This document shows, piece after piece, positions 25,808 through 35,003 of a DNA stretch of 51,378 nucleotides. The notes beneath the pieces are model-generated. The model saw nothing but the letters and a program-made list of their open reading frames with translations, was not told the DNA's origin and ran no database searches. The position numbers were made by a program, and so were the translations under genes. Source of the DNA: DASXUG01 sp964620425 (lineage in GTDB: Bacteria > Pseudomonadota > Gammaproteobacteria > Burkholderiales > Methylophilaceae); contig CAZUGV010000012.1 in the NCBI GenBank assembly GCA_964620425.1, forward strand, positions 1 through 51,378. Direction: 5' to 3'. The first letter of the stretch is position 1. Every line of letters begins with the position of its first letter.

Positions 25808-26740
25808 TTATTGTTCGGGTGTAGCGAGTGCAGTGGTAGCCGTATTTCTTAGATTTTTATCAGATGCTGCTTGTAAATACTCAGCAGCAGCATTGTTGGA
25901 GCTTTTTTCCGCGACTGCAACAAGTGATTGATCTGGTAATTCAGCATCCGCTGAGGTCGGCGCATTTTCTACAGGGTCCACCTCAGATTTTGTGGGTGCG
26001 GAAGAAGGCGCTAAAGGCGTATTCTCGATGCCGTCTTCCTCTTGTGGAAACTCACTGTTACCTGCACCATCTTCAATTTCAACTTTACGATGTTGCAAAT
26101 ACGCATCACGCATAAACACGTAAGGGTCAAGCGCAGCTTCATCCACTAAATCACTCGCTGGTAATAAGTTTGCGCGAATATCAAATGCACGGAATATACG
26201 CGTTCTATAGCGATCGCCCACGTCATCCATCAGATTGACAGGATCGAACACGAAGCTGTCCACAGCAATTCCAAAACTATCTCGCATGGTGCTAGGGCCA
26301 AAAAATGGTAATACGGTGTACCCACCATCACCCACTCCCCAGTAAGCTAAGGTTTGACCAAAATCTTCATGATTTTTTGGCACGCCATCCATTGAGGCTA
26401 CATCAATTAAACCACCAATACCAAAGGTCGTGTTGATTGCGAAACGACCCAAGTCTGTCATTGCTTTGCTGAATTTTAGTTGTAATAAGTCGTTAATCGC
26501 AGTGATAAACGTACCGATATTACTAAAGAAGTTGCTCACCCCAGTTTTGATCGGTGCAGGTGTTACGGCTTTGTAAGCGCCCGCAATCGGTTTGATGACT
26601 GCTTTATCAGCAACGTTGTTAAATTTATAAACCGCGCGGTTGTAGCCCTCGTAAGGGTCTTTGTCACCTGTGGTGGCGCAACCAGAAACCATCAGTGCAA
26701 TGCAAATGAGAATCCCAGTTGTTATAGATTTGATAGACAT
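25808..26740 (-). CDS. mlaA: Phospholipid-binding lipoprotein MlaA (VacJ)
   Basis: Outer-membrane lipoprotein of the Mla system that removes surface-exposed phospholipids and passes them to MlaC. The lipobox is MVSGC, followed by the family opening DPYEGYNRAVYKFNN. NTTFGIGGLIDVAS, DFGQTLAYWGVGDGGYTVLPF and the late RAFDIRANLLPAS are also seen. The conserved domain ends near residue 225. An extra tail of about 80 acidic and Ala/Pro-rich residues makes the protein 310 long, against about 250 in E. coli. It stands apart from other mla genes, which are not in the window. Confidence 0.94.
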   Translation of the reverse strand: MSIKSITTGILICIALMVSGCATTGDKDPYEGYNRAVYKFNNVADKAVIKPIAGAYKAVTPAPIKTGVSNFFSNIGTFITAINDLLQLKFSKAMTDLGRFAINTTFGIGGLIDVASMDGVPKNHEDFGQTLAYWGVGDGGYTVLPFFGPSTMRDSFGIAVDSFVFDPVNLMDDVGDRYRTRIFRAFDIRANLLPASDLVDEAALDPYVFMRDAYLQHRKVEIEDGAGNSEFPQEEDGIENTPLAPSSAPTKSEVDPVENAPTSADAELPDQSLVAVAEKSSNNAAAEYLQAASDKNLRNTATTALATPEQ

Positions 26741-26945
26741 TCAGAGTTCCAGAAAATATATAGAAATTTTTTAATATTTGTTATCTTTTCACTTTAACTT
26801 AGCAACTAAACCTTGTCTATGGGAAATCATGAAGAATTCAATTGGGGGTGACCAAATTTAATTAAAAATTTACCCCGCCATATACAAACTTACATGTTTA
26901 TTTTACGCCTTTAGTTGAGCTTGGTGCAATGATGTTGACTTGGGC

Positions 26946-28361
26946 TTATGGTTTTTTATGCGTATACAGTTCGAGTGCTAAGTTGCGTTGTATTGCATGC
27001 TCAACCACGGGTTTAGGGTAGTCACCGAGCGAGCGAGTCTTGCTAGACCAAGGTGCGTGAATTTCTTTGTCATTAAAGTGGCTTAATTCGGGTACATATT
27101 TGCGGATAAAGTTGCCTTTGGGGTCAAATTTTTCAGATTGTGTAATGGGGTTGAAAATTCTGAAATAGGGTTGCGCATCGCAGCCTGTAGAAGCCGCCCA
27201 CTGCCAGCCGCCGTTGTTTGCAGCAAAATCAAAATCAATGAGTTTTTGGGCGAAATAGCGCTCGCCCCAACGCCAGTCAATCAATAAATCTTTCACTAAA
27301 AAACTCGCCGTGACCATACGCAGCCTATTATGCATATAGCCTGTTTGATTGAGTTGTCGCATGGCGGCATCAACCAATGGATAGCCCGTTTGCCCATTGC
27401 ACCAAGCTTTGTAAAGCGTATTGTCGTTAGGGAAAGGTAGCGATTCATACTCCTGCTTGTAAGCACGCCCCTCAGCCAAATCTGGGCGATGGTGCAAGAT
27501 TTGAAAGTAAAAATCACGCCAAATCAGTTCGCTTAACCAGGTTTCTGCACCTACTCCGCCCTTGTGCCACGCGGTGCGCGCTAATTCACGAATAGAAATT
27601 GTACCGAAGCGCAAATGTACTGATAGATAAGAAGGGCCTTTAATCGCGGGGAAATTACGTGCTTCCTGATAATGTTGTATGCGTGTTGTGAAATCTTGAA
27701 ATAAAACCTGCGCACCTGCCATTGCGGTTGGGAGCTTCATCTGGGCTAGATTAGTACGGACAAAACCCATCTGTTCCAAGCTCGGCAAATCCGCTTGAAC
27801 ACTTGGGTTGGGTTTTGCCAAATGGTGAATATAACTATCGACTGGATAAGCCTTGAGGTAAAACGCATTCAGCCGTTTAAGATATGCGTTTTTGTAGGGT
27901 GTAAATACGCTGTAAGGCTTGCCTGTTTGGCTAAGTATTTCATCCTGCTCAAAAATCACTTGATCTTTATATTGATAAAATTGAATGCCGTGTTGTGCGA
28001 GCGAATTTGCAACGCTTGCATCGCGTGCAATAGCATTTGGCTCGTAATCGCGGTTGCAAAATACCGCTTGCACCTTGAGTTGGGTTGCAAGGCGGGGGAT
28101 TGCATCAATCGCTTGGTCATACACAACGATTAAATCGCCCCCTTTGGCTTGCAAGCTTGTCTTGAGCGCATTGACGCTTTCCCAAATAAACTCAACGCGG
28201 CGGTCGGCTTTTTCGCTGAGTTTATCTAAAATCTCAGTGTCAAACACAAAAACGCAATAAACCGCTTGGTGGTTTTTAAGGGCATAAAAGAGTGCAGCGT
28301 GGTCGTAGTCACGTAAATCGCGTCTAAACCAAACTAGGGAGGATTTATGGTTGTTTGTCAT
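26946..28361 (-). CDS. phr: Deoxyribodipyrimidine photolyase (CPD photolyase)
   Basis: Light-driven DNA repair enzyme for cyclobutane pyrimidine dimers. The N-terminal alpha/beta antenna domain starts LVWFRRDLRDYDH. The FAD-binding helical domain shows ELIWRDFYFQIL, the HNRLRM box and DFAANNGGWQWAASTG. The C-terminal FNPITQSEKFDPKG is typical of class I enzymes. I start at ATG 28361 (471 residues), which places the conserved LVWFR at residue 9. A GTG seven codons upstream (28382) is an alternative. The gene stands alone with no LexA-like box that I could see. Confidence 0.94.
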   Translation of the reverse strand: MTNNHKSSLVWFRRDLRDYDHAALFYALKNHQAVYCVFVFDTEILDKLSEKADRRVEFIWESVNALKTSLQAKGGDLIVVYDQAIDAIPRLATQLKVQAVFCNRDYEPNAIARDASVANSLAQHGIQFYQYKDQVIFEQDEILSQTGKPYSVFTPYKNAYLKRLNAFYLKAYPVDSYIHHLAKPNPSVQADLPSLEQMGFVRTNLAQMKLPTAMAGAQVLFQDFTTRIQHYQEARNFPAIKGPSYLSVHLRFGTISIRELARTAWHKGGVGAETWLSELIWRDFYFQILHHRPDLAEGRAYKQEYESLPFPNDNTLYKAWCNGQTGYPLVDAAMRQLNQTGYMHNRLRMVTASFLVKDLLIDWRWGERYFAQKLIDFDFAANNGGWQWAASTGCDAQPYFRIFNPITQSEKFDPKGNFIRKYVPELSHFNDKEIHAPWSSKTRSLGDYPKPVVEHAIQRNLALELYTHKKP

Positions 28362-28444
28362 ATCGGGGTTGCTGTTTACCACCCCTATTTTATCAACGAA
28401 TGATATGCATTATGCAGGAGTCGATCAAAATTTTATGAGTCTTT

Positions 28445-28717
28445 TTATCCTCTTGGACCAAATATATACTTCTCTTTGGGGGTGTTTGCTGGTGCATCCG
28501 TTGCTTTTTTGCTGTCTGTTGCTCCAAGCATGCCCAATTGGTTTTGCAAATCTAACGCTAAAATTAGCAGAGTCTCATCCGCTTCGGCATTAATCTTCTC
28601 AAAAATATTGGCTGCGTATTCTTGATCATTCACGATTTTTGCAGGGTTAACAGGGCCAATGACTTTGCGCGCCGCGACCGCAAATTTTGAGAGTAGTATT
28701 AAAAGATCATTGTTCAT
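28445..28717 (-). CDS. Small hypothetical protein
   Basis: 90 residues that I do not recognise. The first 60 are predicted helical and mildly amphipathic (LLILLSKFAVAARKVIGP, then ANIFEKINAEADETLLILAL). The tail is hydrophilic and ends KYIFGPRG. AGGAACT lies about 11 bases before the ATG, a passable ribosome site. No signal peptide. It sits between phr and rlmH on the same strand. It could be a real small cytoplasmic protein; there is no evidence of function. Confidence 0.55.
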   Translation of the reverse strand: MNNDLLILLSKFAVAARKVIGPVNPAKIVNDQEYAANIFEKINAEADETLLILALDLQNQLGMLGATDSKKATDAPANTPKEKYIFGPRG

Positions 28718-28789
28718 CGTGATAGTCAGTTCCTAAATGCTTTGGTTTGCATGCTACATGCAAAGGTTGAAGCAATTAACGTACCCTGA

Positions 28790-29257
28790 CTATTCTCTAT
28801 GATAAGGGTGATTTTGTATAACCGTATGTGCGCGATAAAGTTGCTCTGTGACCAAAACGCGCACCATGCCATGCGGCAAAGTGAGTTTGGATAAGCTCCA
28901 AAGCCAATCGGCTTTTTGTTTGATGCTCGGGTGCAGCCCGTCAGCCCCGCCAATAATGAGGGCAACATCTCTTCCGCCCGTTAGCCAAATAGTCATTTTT
29001 TCCGCCAGTTGTAACGTGGTAACTTCTTGCCCGCGTTCATCAAGGGCGATTAAATAGCATTTGCCTGCGGCTTCTAAAATGCGCTTGGCTTCTGCTTCTT
29101 GCACCACTTCGCTATTTTTGCCAGAGGCACGTTTATCGGGCTTAATTTCAATTATTTCAGTGGTTAACTCGCGCGGCATACGCTTGAGATATTCAGCGCA
29201 AGCGCTCTCTACCCAGTCGGGCATTTTGTGACCGACTGAGATGATATTGAGCTTCAT
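28790..29257 (-). CDS. rlmH: 23S rRNA pseudouridine-1915 N3-methyltransferase RlmH
   Basis: SPOUT-class methyltransferase that methylates pseudouridine 1915 in helix 69 of 23S rRNA on the 70S ribosome. 155 residues match the E. coli length. The SAM-binding knot LIIGGADGL, SLSKLTLPHGMVRVLVTEQLYRA and the terminal HPYHRE are all diagnostic. It follows rsfS after 40 bases, the conserved order. The maf and rng genes that often follow are absent here. Confidence 0.97.
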   Translation of the reverse strand: MKLNIISVGHKMPDWVESACAEYLKRMPRELTTEIIEIKPDKRASGKNSEVVQEAEAKRILEAAGKCYLIALDERGQEVTTLQLAEKMTIWLTGGRDVALIIGGADGLHPSIKQKADWLWSLSKLTLPHGMVRVLVTEQLYRAHTVIQNHPYHRE

Positions 29258-29297
29258 ACAGGAGTTGTAAGGTTAAACGGTGTAAAACAGAAAGGTG

Positions 29298-29654
29298 TTA
29301 GTTAGACTTCATGGTGTCTGAGGTGACGTGTGCGCTACGGCGATTTTCTGCCTCGCCCCACAACTGCTCAAGGTTGTAATAAGCACGTGTAGTGGGAATC
29401 ATAATATGCACGACAATATCATCTAAATCCACCAGCACCCATTCACCATCTTTTTCGCCTTCTGTGCCGCGCAACGCCACGCCTTTTTCGCGCAGCTTTT
29501 CACGCACGTTATCGGCAATCGCCTTACATTGGCGGGTAGAGTTGCCGCTTGCGACGATCATGTAATTGGTGAGAGATGTCAGCTTACGCACATCCATCAC
29601 CGTAATATCAAAGGCTTTTATATCTTCCAGCGCGTCAACGACGGCGGCTTTCAT
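29298..29654 (-). CDS. rsfS: Ribosomal silencing factor RsfS
   Basis: Binds ribosomal protein uL14 and blocks joining of the subunits when nutrients are scarce. The protein is 118 residues from ATG 29654. TTG 29669 would add five residues and also fits the family N-terminus, so the start is not settled. The core DITVMDVRKLTSLTNYMIVASGNSTRQ and the late WVLVDLDDIVVHIM and YYNLEQLW motifs are family hallmarks. It lies in the order panD, rsfS, rlmH on the minus strand. The nadD gene that often precedes rsfS is not here. Confidence 0.95.
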   Translation of the reverse strand: MKAAVVDALEDIKAFDITVMDVRKLTSLTNYMIVASGNSTRQCKAIADNVREKLREKGVALRGTEGEKDGEWVLVDLDDIVVHIMIPTTRAYYNLEQLWGEAENRRSAHVTSDTMKSN

Positions 29655-29725
29655 CAATTCTAATTCCAAGGGGTGGGTACTTTCGGCGTAATGTTCAGTT
29701 GGTGGAAAATATTTAGCGCTTGCAA

Positions 29726-30106
29726 TTAAGCCGCTTGCACAGGGATCGCACTGCGTAAATCTTTAATACGATTTTGCGCATCCACATAAATCAGTTGAGG
29801 TTTAAATGCGCTTAATTCAACTTCTGTATAAATCGCATAGCTAGCAATAATCACAATATCTTGAGGATTTGCCTTGTGCGCAGCTGCGCCATTCACAGAA
29901 ATAATGCCAGAGTTGCGCTCTGCACGAATCGCATAAGTGCTAAAACGCTCACCATTCGTCACATTGTAAATATCAATGCGCTCATACTCATGGATATTCG
30001 CGGCTTCAAGCAAAGCCTCATCAATCGCGCACGAACCCTCATAACCCAACTCAGAGTGGGTAACGGTGACACGGTGCAACTTGGATTTAAGCATGGTTCT
30101 TTGCAT
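29726..30106 (-). CDS. panD: Aspartate 1-decarboxylase
   Basis: Makes beta-alanine from aspartate for pantothenate. The pyruvoyl cofactor forms by self-cleavage between Gly and Ser in GYEGSCAID. The start is ATG 30106 (126 residues), which gives the common N-terminus MQRTMLKSKLHR. Upstream in-frame codons encode unconserved residues. It is separated from panB and panC (32028-33741) by a DUF4153 gene, so the three pantothenate genes lie within 4 kb but not in one transcript. A short TGCCA/TGGCA hairpin lies in its leader. Confidence 0.96.
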   Translation of the reverse strand: MQRTMLKSKLHRVTVTHSELGYEGSCAIDEALLEAANIHEYERIDIYNVTNGERFSTYAIRAERNSGIISVNGAAAHKANPQDIVIIASYAIYTEVELSAFKPQLIYVDAQNRIKDLRSAIPVQAA

Positions 30107-30220
30107 GTTTATTCTGCATTGCCACAAATGGCATAATATATTGATAACATTACCATTATAATATATTTGAGTCGTTTATTGGTATTTACTCTCACTCTTC
30201 TATTTAATCAAGGCAACTCA

Positions 30221-32005
30221 ATGGCGCAAATACAAGCAGCTCAACCCACCAATCAATTTGTTTTATATTGCGCAATGCTGCAAGGGTTAGGGCTATTGTT
30301 CATGCACAACTGGGTGGTTACTTTGGCGGAACCGGAGGCTTATTACGTATATACATTTCCGCTTTACACGTTGATTTCAATCGTGCCGCTAAGTTTGATG
30401 ATGCTAGCCAACGAGCCTCGCCCAAAAGTTTTTTTACTCACTGGGCTGTTTTCTGTGGTGGCTGCCATATGCGGTGCATACGTGGGGAATGTGAGTTATG
30501 TGAAAGGGTTGCCTCATTACGCAACTTTTGAACATTGTTTTGTGTTTGGTGCATCGGTGTTTGTAGCGTGGTTTATTGCTCTAGCCTTTGCGGAGCATCA
30601 TTGTCAGTTTAAGCGTTGGTTTACAAAATACGAGTCTTTGTTTGATTTTTCTTGGCGTAACGCAGTCAAAATGCTCACGGCGGGTTTGTTCTTAGGTCTG
30701 TTTTGGGCGGCCTTGGGCTTGTTGGCCGCGTTGTTTAAAATTTTAGGGATTAATTTCTTTGAAAAGCTCATCACTAATCGTCACTTTGTTTATCCCGCAA
30801 CGACTCTGGCTTTTGGTCTTGGGTTAGCGCTTTACTCAGCCCGTGAAGAAGTCTTGAGTGAGTTTAAGCGTGCTACTTTGCAAGTTCTAGGCTGGCTCTT
30901 GCCTTTGGTGAGTTTGATATTGCTTGGTTTTATTGCCACCTTACCGTTTAAAGGCGTGAAACCTTTATGGGCCACTGGCTACGCTACAAATTTAATGCTC
31001 AGCTTGTTGTTGCTAATGGTGTTTTTGTTTAATACGGCATTTCAAGATGGTCGCAAAGCGACATACCCAAGCTGGGTATTAAAGCTAACTAATCTTGGCA
31101 TTTTGACCATGCCGATGTATGTAGTGCTGTGTGCTTACGCACTTTATTTGCGCGTGCATCAATATGGCTGGACAGCTGATCGCGTCTGGGCGGCGAGTGT
31201 CATTATCTGGGTGGCAATCTATGGGTTTGGTTACGCTTACTCTGCTGCAAAGTATTTTAAAGAACAGGTATGGATGCAGTTTGCCAAACAAGTCAATATT
31301 GTCGCGGCTTTGGCTGTGCTAGTTTTATTGGGTTTGCTGAACTCCCCCATTCTCAACCCCATGCGTATCGGCGTGCAAAGCCAAGTGGCAAGGTTAATTG
31401 AGGGTAAGGTGCAAGCCAATGGTTTTGATTATGAGTATTTACGATTTAATGGCGGTAAATATGGTGATGAGGCATTGAAGTCTTTAATTGCGAATACAAG
31501 CTTAAATCAGAGAATTACCATCAAATCATTAGCTGAGGCAACCTTGAAGCTGGAATACCCAACTTATGCACCAGACAACAAGACTGAATTGGTAACCGTT
31601 GAAGCACTTAAAACAAAGTACAAGGTTTACCCCAAAGGTACAGAGTTGGACGCGGGCTTTTATCAATCATTATTGACAGAATACAATTCAAACAATTTAT
31701 ATCGGTCGTGCGTTGAAGATAAAAGCACCCCCTCTTCAGTATGCAGTATCATATTGTTGGATTTGAATAAAGATAATCATCCCGAAATTTTGGTGATGGA
31801 TGGTAGCGACCAAGCGTTGTTATTTCAGCAAGAAGTTAGTGGTGGATGGCATCATGTTGGGATTTTGAGTAGTGATAGCCTTGGCTATAACAAATATCTT
31901 GGTACTGTAAGCGCGCTAGAAGAAGGAAATATTCATGCAATAGATCCTGCATGGCAAGTACTGCAAATCGGTAAAAACAACTATTACTTTCAACCTCTAC
32001 GCTAA
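30221..32005 (+). CDS. DUF4153 family membrane protein with a calcium-loop-like C-terminus
   Basis: 594 residues from ATG 30221, with AAGG seven bases before it. The part to about residue 380 has ten or more hydrophobic segments and fits the DUF4153 family of inner-membrane proteins of unknown function. The last 200 residues are soluble. Near the end they contain DLNKDNHPEILVMDG, which resembles the calcium-binding loop of FG-GAP/VCBS repeats, followed by DQALLFQQ. Such an addition suggests a periplasmic sensing or binding domain, but that is inferred. It diverges from panD and converges on panC. Confidence 0.8.
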   Translation: MAQIQAAQPTNQFVLYCAMLQGLGLLFMHNWVVTLAEPEAYYVYTFPLYTLISIVPLSLMMLANEPRPKVFLLTGLFSVVAAICGAYVGNVSYVKGLPHYATFEHCFVFGASVFVAWFIALAFAEHHCQFKRWFTKYESLFDFSWRNAVKMLTAGLFLGLFWAALGLLAALFKILGINFFEKLITNRHFVYPATTLAFGLGLALYSAREEVLSEFKRATLQVLGWLLPLVSLILLGFIATLPFKGVKPLWATGYATNLMLSLLLLMVFLFNTAFQDGRKATYPSWVLKLTNLGILTMPMYVVLCAYALYLRVHQYGWTADRVWAASVIIWVAIYGFGYAYSAAKYFKEQVWMQFAKQVNIVAALAVLVLLGLLNSPILNPMRIGVQSQVARLIEGKVQANGFDYEYLRFNGGKYGDEALKSLIANTSLNQRITIKSLAEATLKLEYPTYAPDNKTELVTVEALKTKYKVYPKGTELDAGFYQSLLTEYNSNNLYRSCVEDKSTPSSVCSIILLDLNKDNHPEILVMDGSDQALLFQQEVSGGWHHVGILSSDSLGYNKYLGTVSALEEGNIHAIDPAWQVLQIGKNNYYFQPLR

Positions 32006-32027
32006 CTTTGGTGGTTTGTTTTATTCG

Positions 32028-32906
32028 CTAGAGGTCAAACTCAATATTATCTATTAATCTTGTCGTGCCTTGCTTTGCCGCGCCAAGTACAACCAGTGAA
32101 GTTTCTCCCGCTTGAGGCACTTGCAAAGTATTAGCAGAGCGGATGCTAATGTAATCCACTATCCAGCCCAGTTGGGTCAGGAATTGGGTGGTTTGTTGTT
32201 CAATTGCGGTAAAGTCGCGGTTGCCTTTTTGTATGGCTTCTACTACTAATTTTAGCGCTTTGTGAAGGCGAGGGGCTTCACCGCGTTGCATGGGGGTTAA
32301 GTAGCCGTTGCGTGAGCTCATCGCCAAGCCATCGGTTTCGCGCATGGTATCTACGCCGATAATTTCGATGGGCAAGTTAAATTGGCGCACTAATTCGCGA
32401 ATAATAAACAGTTGTTGGAAATCTTTTTTGCCGAATACGGCGACATTGGGTTGAGTCGTGTTGCAAAAAACAATATTAAACAGCTTTGCTACCACGGTTG
32501 CAACGCCTGCAAAATGCCCAGGGCGCACCGCACCGCATAACTCGCCAGCAATGGGTGGTGGGGTGATGGTCATGCTTTGGTTTAAGGCTTTGCCGTCAAA
32601 ATCGGGATACATTTCTTGCACACTGGGTGCAAATACAAAGTTTGCGCCAATTTGCGCTAATTTTTCGCAATCTTCCGCTAACGTGCGGGGATAATTAGCT
32701 AAATCTTCATTTTTACCAAATTGTAGCGGGTTGACAAATATGCTCACCACCACACATGTTGCGTGTTGTTTAGCCACCTCAACCAGCTTGATATGCCCTG
32801 CATGTAAATTGCCCATGGTTGGGACAAAGGCGATGCTGGTTTGGGCAGCGCTAGTTTGATTGTTAAGCGCGGCACGCAGCTCGGCGATGGTGTGAATAAT
32901 CTGCAT
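32028..32906 (-). CDS. panC: Pantothenate synthetase
   Basis: ATP-dependent condensation of pantoate with beta-alanine. The start is ATG 32906 (292 residues), giving MQIIHTIAELR. The upstream in-frame extension has no conservation. The nucleotidyltransferase motifs VPTMGNLHAGHIKLV, FVNPLQFG and the late KKDFQQL and SSRNGYL are present. It follows panB after 22 bases as the last gene of pcnB-folK-dNK-panB-panC. Length and motifs are normal. Confidence 0.97.
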   Translation of the reverse strand: MQIIHTIAELRAALNNQTSAAQTSIAFVPTMGNLHAGHIKLVEVAKQHATCVVVSIFVNPLQFGKNEDLANYPRTLAEDCEKLAQIGANFVFAPSVQEMYPDFDGKALNQSMTITPPPIAGELCGAVRPGHFAGVATVVAKLFNIVFCNTTQPNVAVFGKKDFQQLFIIRELVRQFNLPIEIIGVDTMRETDGLAMSSRNGYLTPMQRGEAPRLHKALKLVVEAIQKGNRDFTAIEQQTTQFLTQLGWIVDYISIRSANTLQVPQAGETSLVVLGAAKQGTTRLIDNIEFDL

Positions 32907-32928
32907 ATGATGGTGTTGGTTGAATGAG

Positions 32929-33741
32929 TTAGTAGCTATGCTCTGGCGCAGGGAATGTTTGATTTTTAACGCATTCCACATAAAGTTTTACCGCTTCTTG
33001 CACGCTGCTGGTGTCTTTTAAAAAGTTGCGGACAAAACGTGGGGATTTAAATTCTTCAGGCTTTTTGCCCGCAACCCCAGTGTATATTCCAAGTAAATCC
33101 TGTAAAACAAGCACTTGCCCACTGCAATGCACGCCCGCGCCGATGCCGATAGTGGGTACTTTAATGCTTTCGGTAATTTTTTTGGCAAGTGGGGCGGGCA
33201 CCATTTCCAACAGCACCATGCTGGCACCAGCTTCAGCCATGTCGATGGCGTCTTTTAAAATCTTTTCAGCGCTTTCTTCAGTTTTACCTTGAATTTTATA
33301 GCCACCCAGTTGGTTGACCGATTGCGGGGTAAAGCCCAAGTGCGCGCAAACAGGGATGCCGCGTTGCACCAAGTAACGGGCGGTATGCACTCTATCGCCG
33401 CCGCCTTCAAATTTGACGATATTTGCACCAGATTTAATCAACCATTGCGCGTTTTTGTAGGCAGCTTCGTTATCATGTTCGTAACTGCCTAGCGGCATAT
33501 CCGCCATAATCACCGTATTGGGCGCGCCAGCAGAGACATTTTTGGTGTGGTAAGTCATGTGGTGCATGCTCACGTTAAGCGTGTTTTCTGCGCCTTGCAA
33601 CACCATGCCAAGCGAATCGCCCACCAATAAAATATCGACACCCGCTAGTTCCATCAATTTGGCAAAAGTGGAATCGTAGCAAGTGAGCATGGCGATTTTT
33701 TCGTCACGGTTTGCAAGGTTGAGTAACTCAGTTAATTGCAT
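32929..33741 (-). CDS. panB: 3-methyl-2-oxobutanoate hydroxymethyltransferase
   Basis: First step of pantoate synthesis, transferring a hydroxymethyl group from methylene-tetrahydrofolate to ketoisovalerate. 270 residues form a TIM barrel with magnesium-binding VGDSLGMVLQG, ADMPLGSYEH and the TIGIGAGVHCSGQVLVLQD motif. It starts 5 bases after the stop of the deoxynucleoside kinase gene, so it is co-transcribed with it and with panC. Normal length, no oddities. Confidence 0.97.
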   Translation of the reverse strand: MQLTELLNLANRDEKIAMLTCYDSTFAKLMELAGVDILLVGDSLGMVLQGAENTLNVSMHHMTYHTKNVSAGAPNTVIMADMPLGSYEHDNEAAYKNAQWLIKSGANIVKFEGGGDRVHTARYLVQRGIPVCAHLGFTPQSVNQLGGYKIQGKTEESAEKILKDAIDMAEAGASMVLLEMVPAPLAKKITESIKVPTIGIGAGVHCSGQVLVLQDLLGIYTGVAGKKPEEFKSPRFVRNFLKDTSSVQEAVKLYVECVKNQTFPAPEHSY

Positions 33742-33746
33742 CTAGC

Positions 33747-34400
33747 TTAATCAAAATTAGGGTTAAAAAACTCGCGTCTGCCACGAATTTTTGAGATGCG
33801 GTCTATCAGTAAATCGAGCGCTTCTTCACTTTTGGTAATGTTGAGTTTTTCATTGTTGACGATTAACAACGGCGCGCCTTCGTATTGGTGAAAAAACTCG
33901 CTATACGCCTCTGATAATCGCTCTAAATATTCACGCGGAATCTCTTGCTCGTAGGAAATTTTGCGTTGCTCAATGCGCTCTAGCAACAGGTCAACAGGGG
34001 TTTGCAGGTAAATCACCAAATCTGGCGTGGTGGTTTGTAGTTGCATGTGTTGGAACATTTGGCGGTAAAGTGCGAACTCTTCATCGTCTAAATTTAAACG
34101 TGCAAAGAGCGGGTCTTTTTCTAGAAAAAAATCCGCAATAATGCCTTTTGTTTCTGTAAACATATCATGCTGACTCAAATCACGAATTTGATTGCAGCGC
34201 TGAAACAGAAAAAACAGTTGTGTTGGCAATGCGTAACGCGGCGCATCTTGATAAAAGCGCGGCAAGAATGGGTTGGCATCTGCATTTTCAAGCAATAAAT
34301 TGACGTTGTAGCGCTCCGCTAACTTTTTAGCCAGCGTGGTTTTGCCGCAACCGATAGGGCCTTCAATCACGATATAAGGGTATTTTTCTATGATACTCAT
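33747..34400 (-). CDS. Deoxynucleoside kinase (dAdo/dGuo/dCyd kinase family)
   Basis: 217 residues of the deoxyadenosine/deoxycytidine kinase family, which salvages deoxynucleosides to monophosphates. P loop EGPIGCGKTTLAKKL is at residues 14-28. The substrate region YQDAPRYALPTQLFFLFQR follows, then VIYLQTPVDLLLERIEQR, the LID-type region. In betaproteobacteria this gene regularly sits between folK and panB, as here. Which base it prefers cannot be read from the sequence. Confidence 0.9.
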   Translation of the reverse strand: MSIIEKYPYIVIEGPIGCGKTTLAKKLAERYNVNLLLENADANPFLPRFYQDAPRYALPTQLFFLFQRCNQIRDLSQHDMFTETKGIIADFFLEKDPLFARLNLDDEEFALYRQMFQHMQLQTTTPDLVIYLQTPVDLLLERIEQRKISYEQEIPREYLERLSEAYSEFFHQYEGAPLLIVNNEKLNITKSEEALDLLIDRISKIRGRREFFNPNFD

Positions 34401-34505
34401 GAGTTTCGCAGTGCTTGCAGTGACGTCAATAAATGGTAGAAGTCAGTATTGTAGGTGTTCATGTGCTTATTATCTAGCAGGATTATTCTATGCTGACCTG
34501 ATTTT

Positions 34506-34994
34506 CTAGCTGGGAAGTTTCTCAATACCTTGATTTTCAAGCGCTAATTGCGCAGCTAAGTCGGCTGCTTTGCCGTAATTGCCGATTAAAATATCAGGCG
34601 CAATTTCTGCCAGCGGAAACATCACAAAGGCACGTTCATGCATGCGGGGGTGCGGCAGTGTGAGTGTTTCGGTATGCATGCTTGCGTCACCATAAAGTAA
34701 TAAGTCTAGATCCAACACCCTTGGTGCATTGGGAAAAGGGCGTTCACGCCCAAAGGTTTGCTCAATCGCCAGAATTGCCTCTAGCAGGGCGTGTGGCGAT
34801 AACTCTGTGGTGACTTCAGCCACGGCATTGATAAAATCTGGCTGGTTGTCATACCCCACAGGCGCTGTTTTATAGAGCGATGAGTGTTGAACCAGTGTTG
34901 TTTCAGGTAGCGTTTTCAGGGCTGCAAAAGCATTTAATACTTGTTGCTGGGGCGATTGTAAGTTGCTGCCAAGGGCAATAAAAGTAGTAGTCAT
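34506..34994 (-). CDS. folK: 2-amino-4-hydroxy-6-hydroxymethyldihydropteridine pyrophosphokinase
   Basis: Transfers pyrophosphate from ATP to the pterin in folate synthesis. 162 residues with IALGSNLQSP, KTAPVGYDNQPDFINAV and the signature RVLDLDLLLYGD, followed by LPHPRMHERAFV. It begins 9 bases after pcnB ends, in the conserved pcnB-folK pair. Folate links it functionally with panB, which uses methylene-tetrahydrofolate. Confidence 0.97.
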   Translation of the reverse strand: MTTTFIALGSNLQSPQQQVLNAFAALKTLPETTLVQHSSLYKTAPVGYDNQPDFINAVAEVTTELSPHALLEAILAIEQTFGRERPFPNAPRVLDLDLLLYGDASMHTETLTLPHPRMHERAFVMFPLAEIAPDILIGNYGKAADLAAQLALENQGIEKLPS

Positions 34995-35003
34995 GCGGAT
35001 GAA

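Noticed and set aside
32907..32981. N-terminal extension of panC overlapping panB
   Set aside because: The first 25 residues are unlike any PanC N-terminus. The family begins at MQIIHT (32906).
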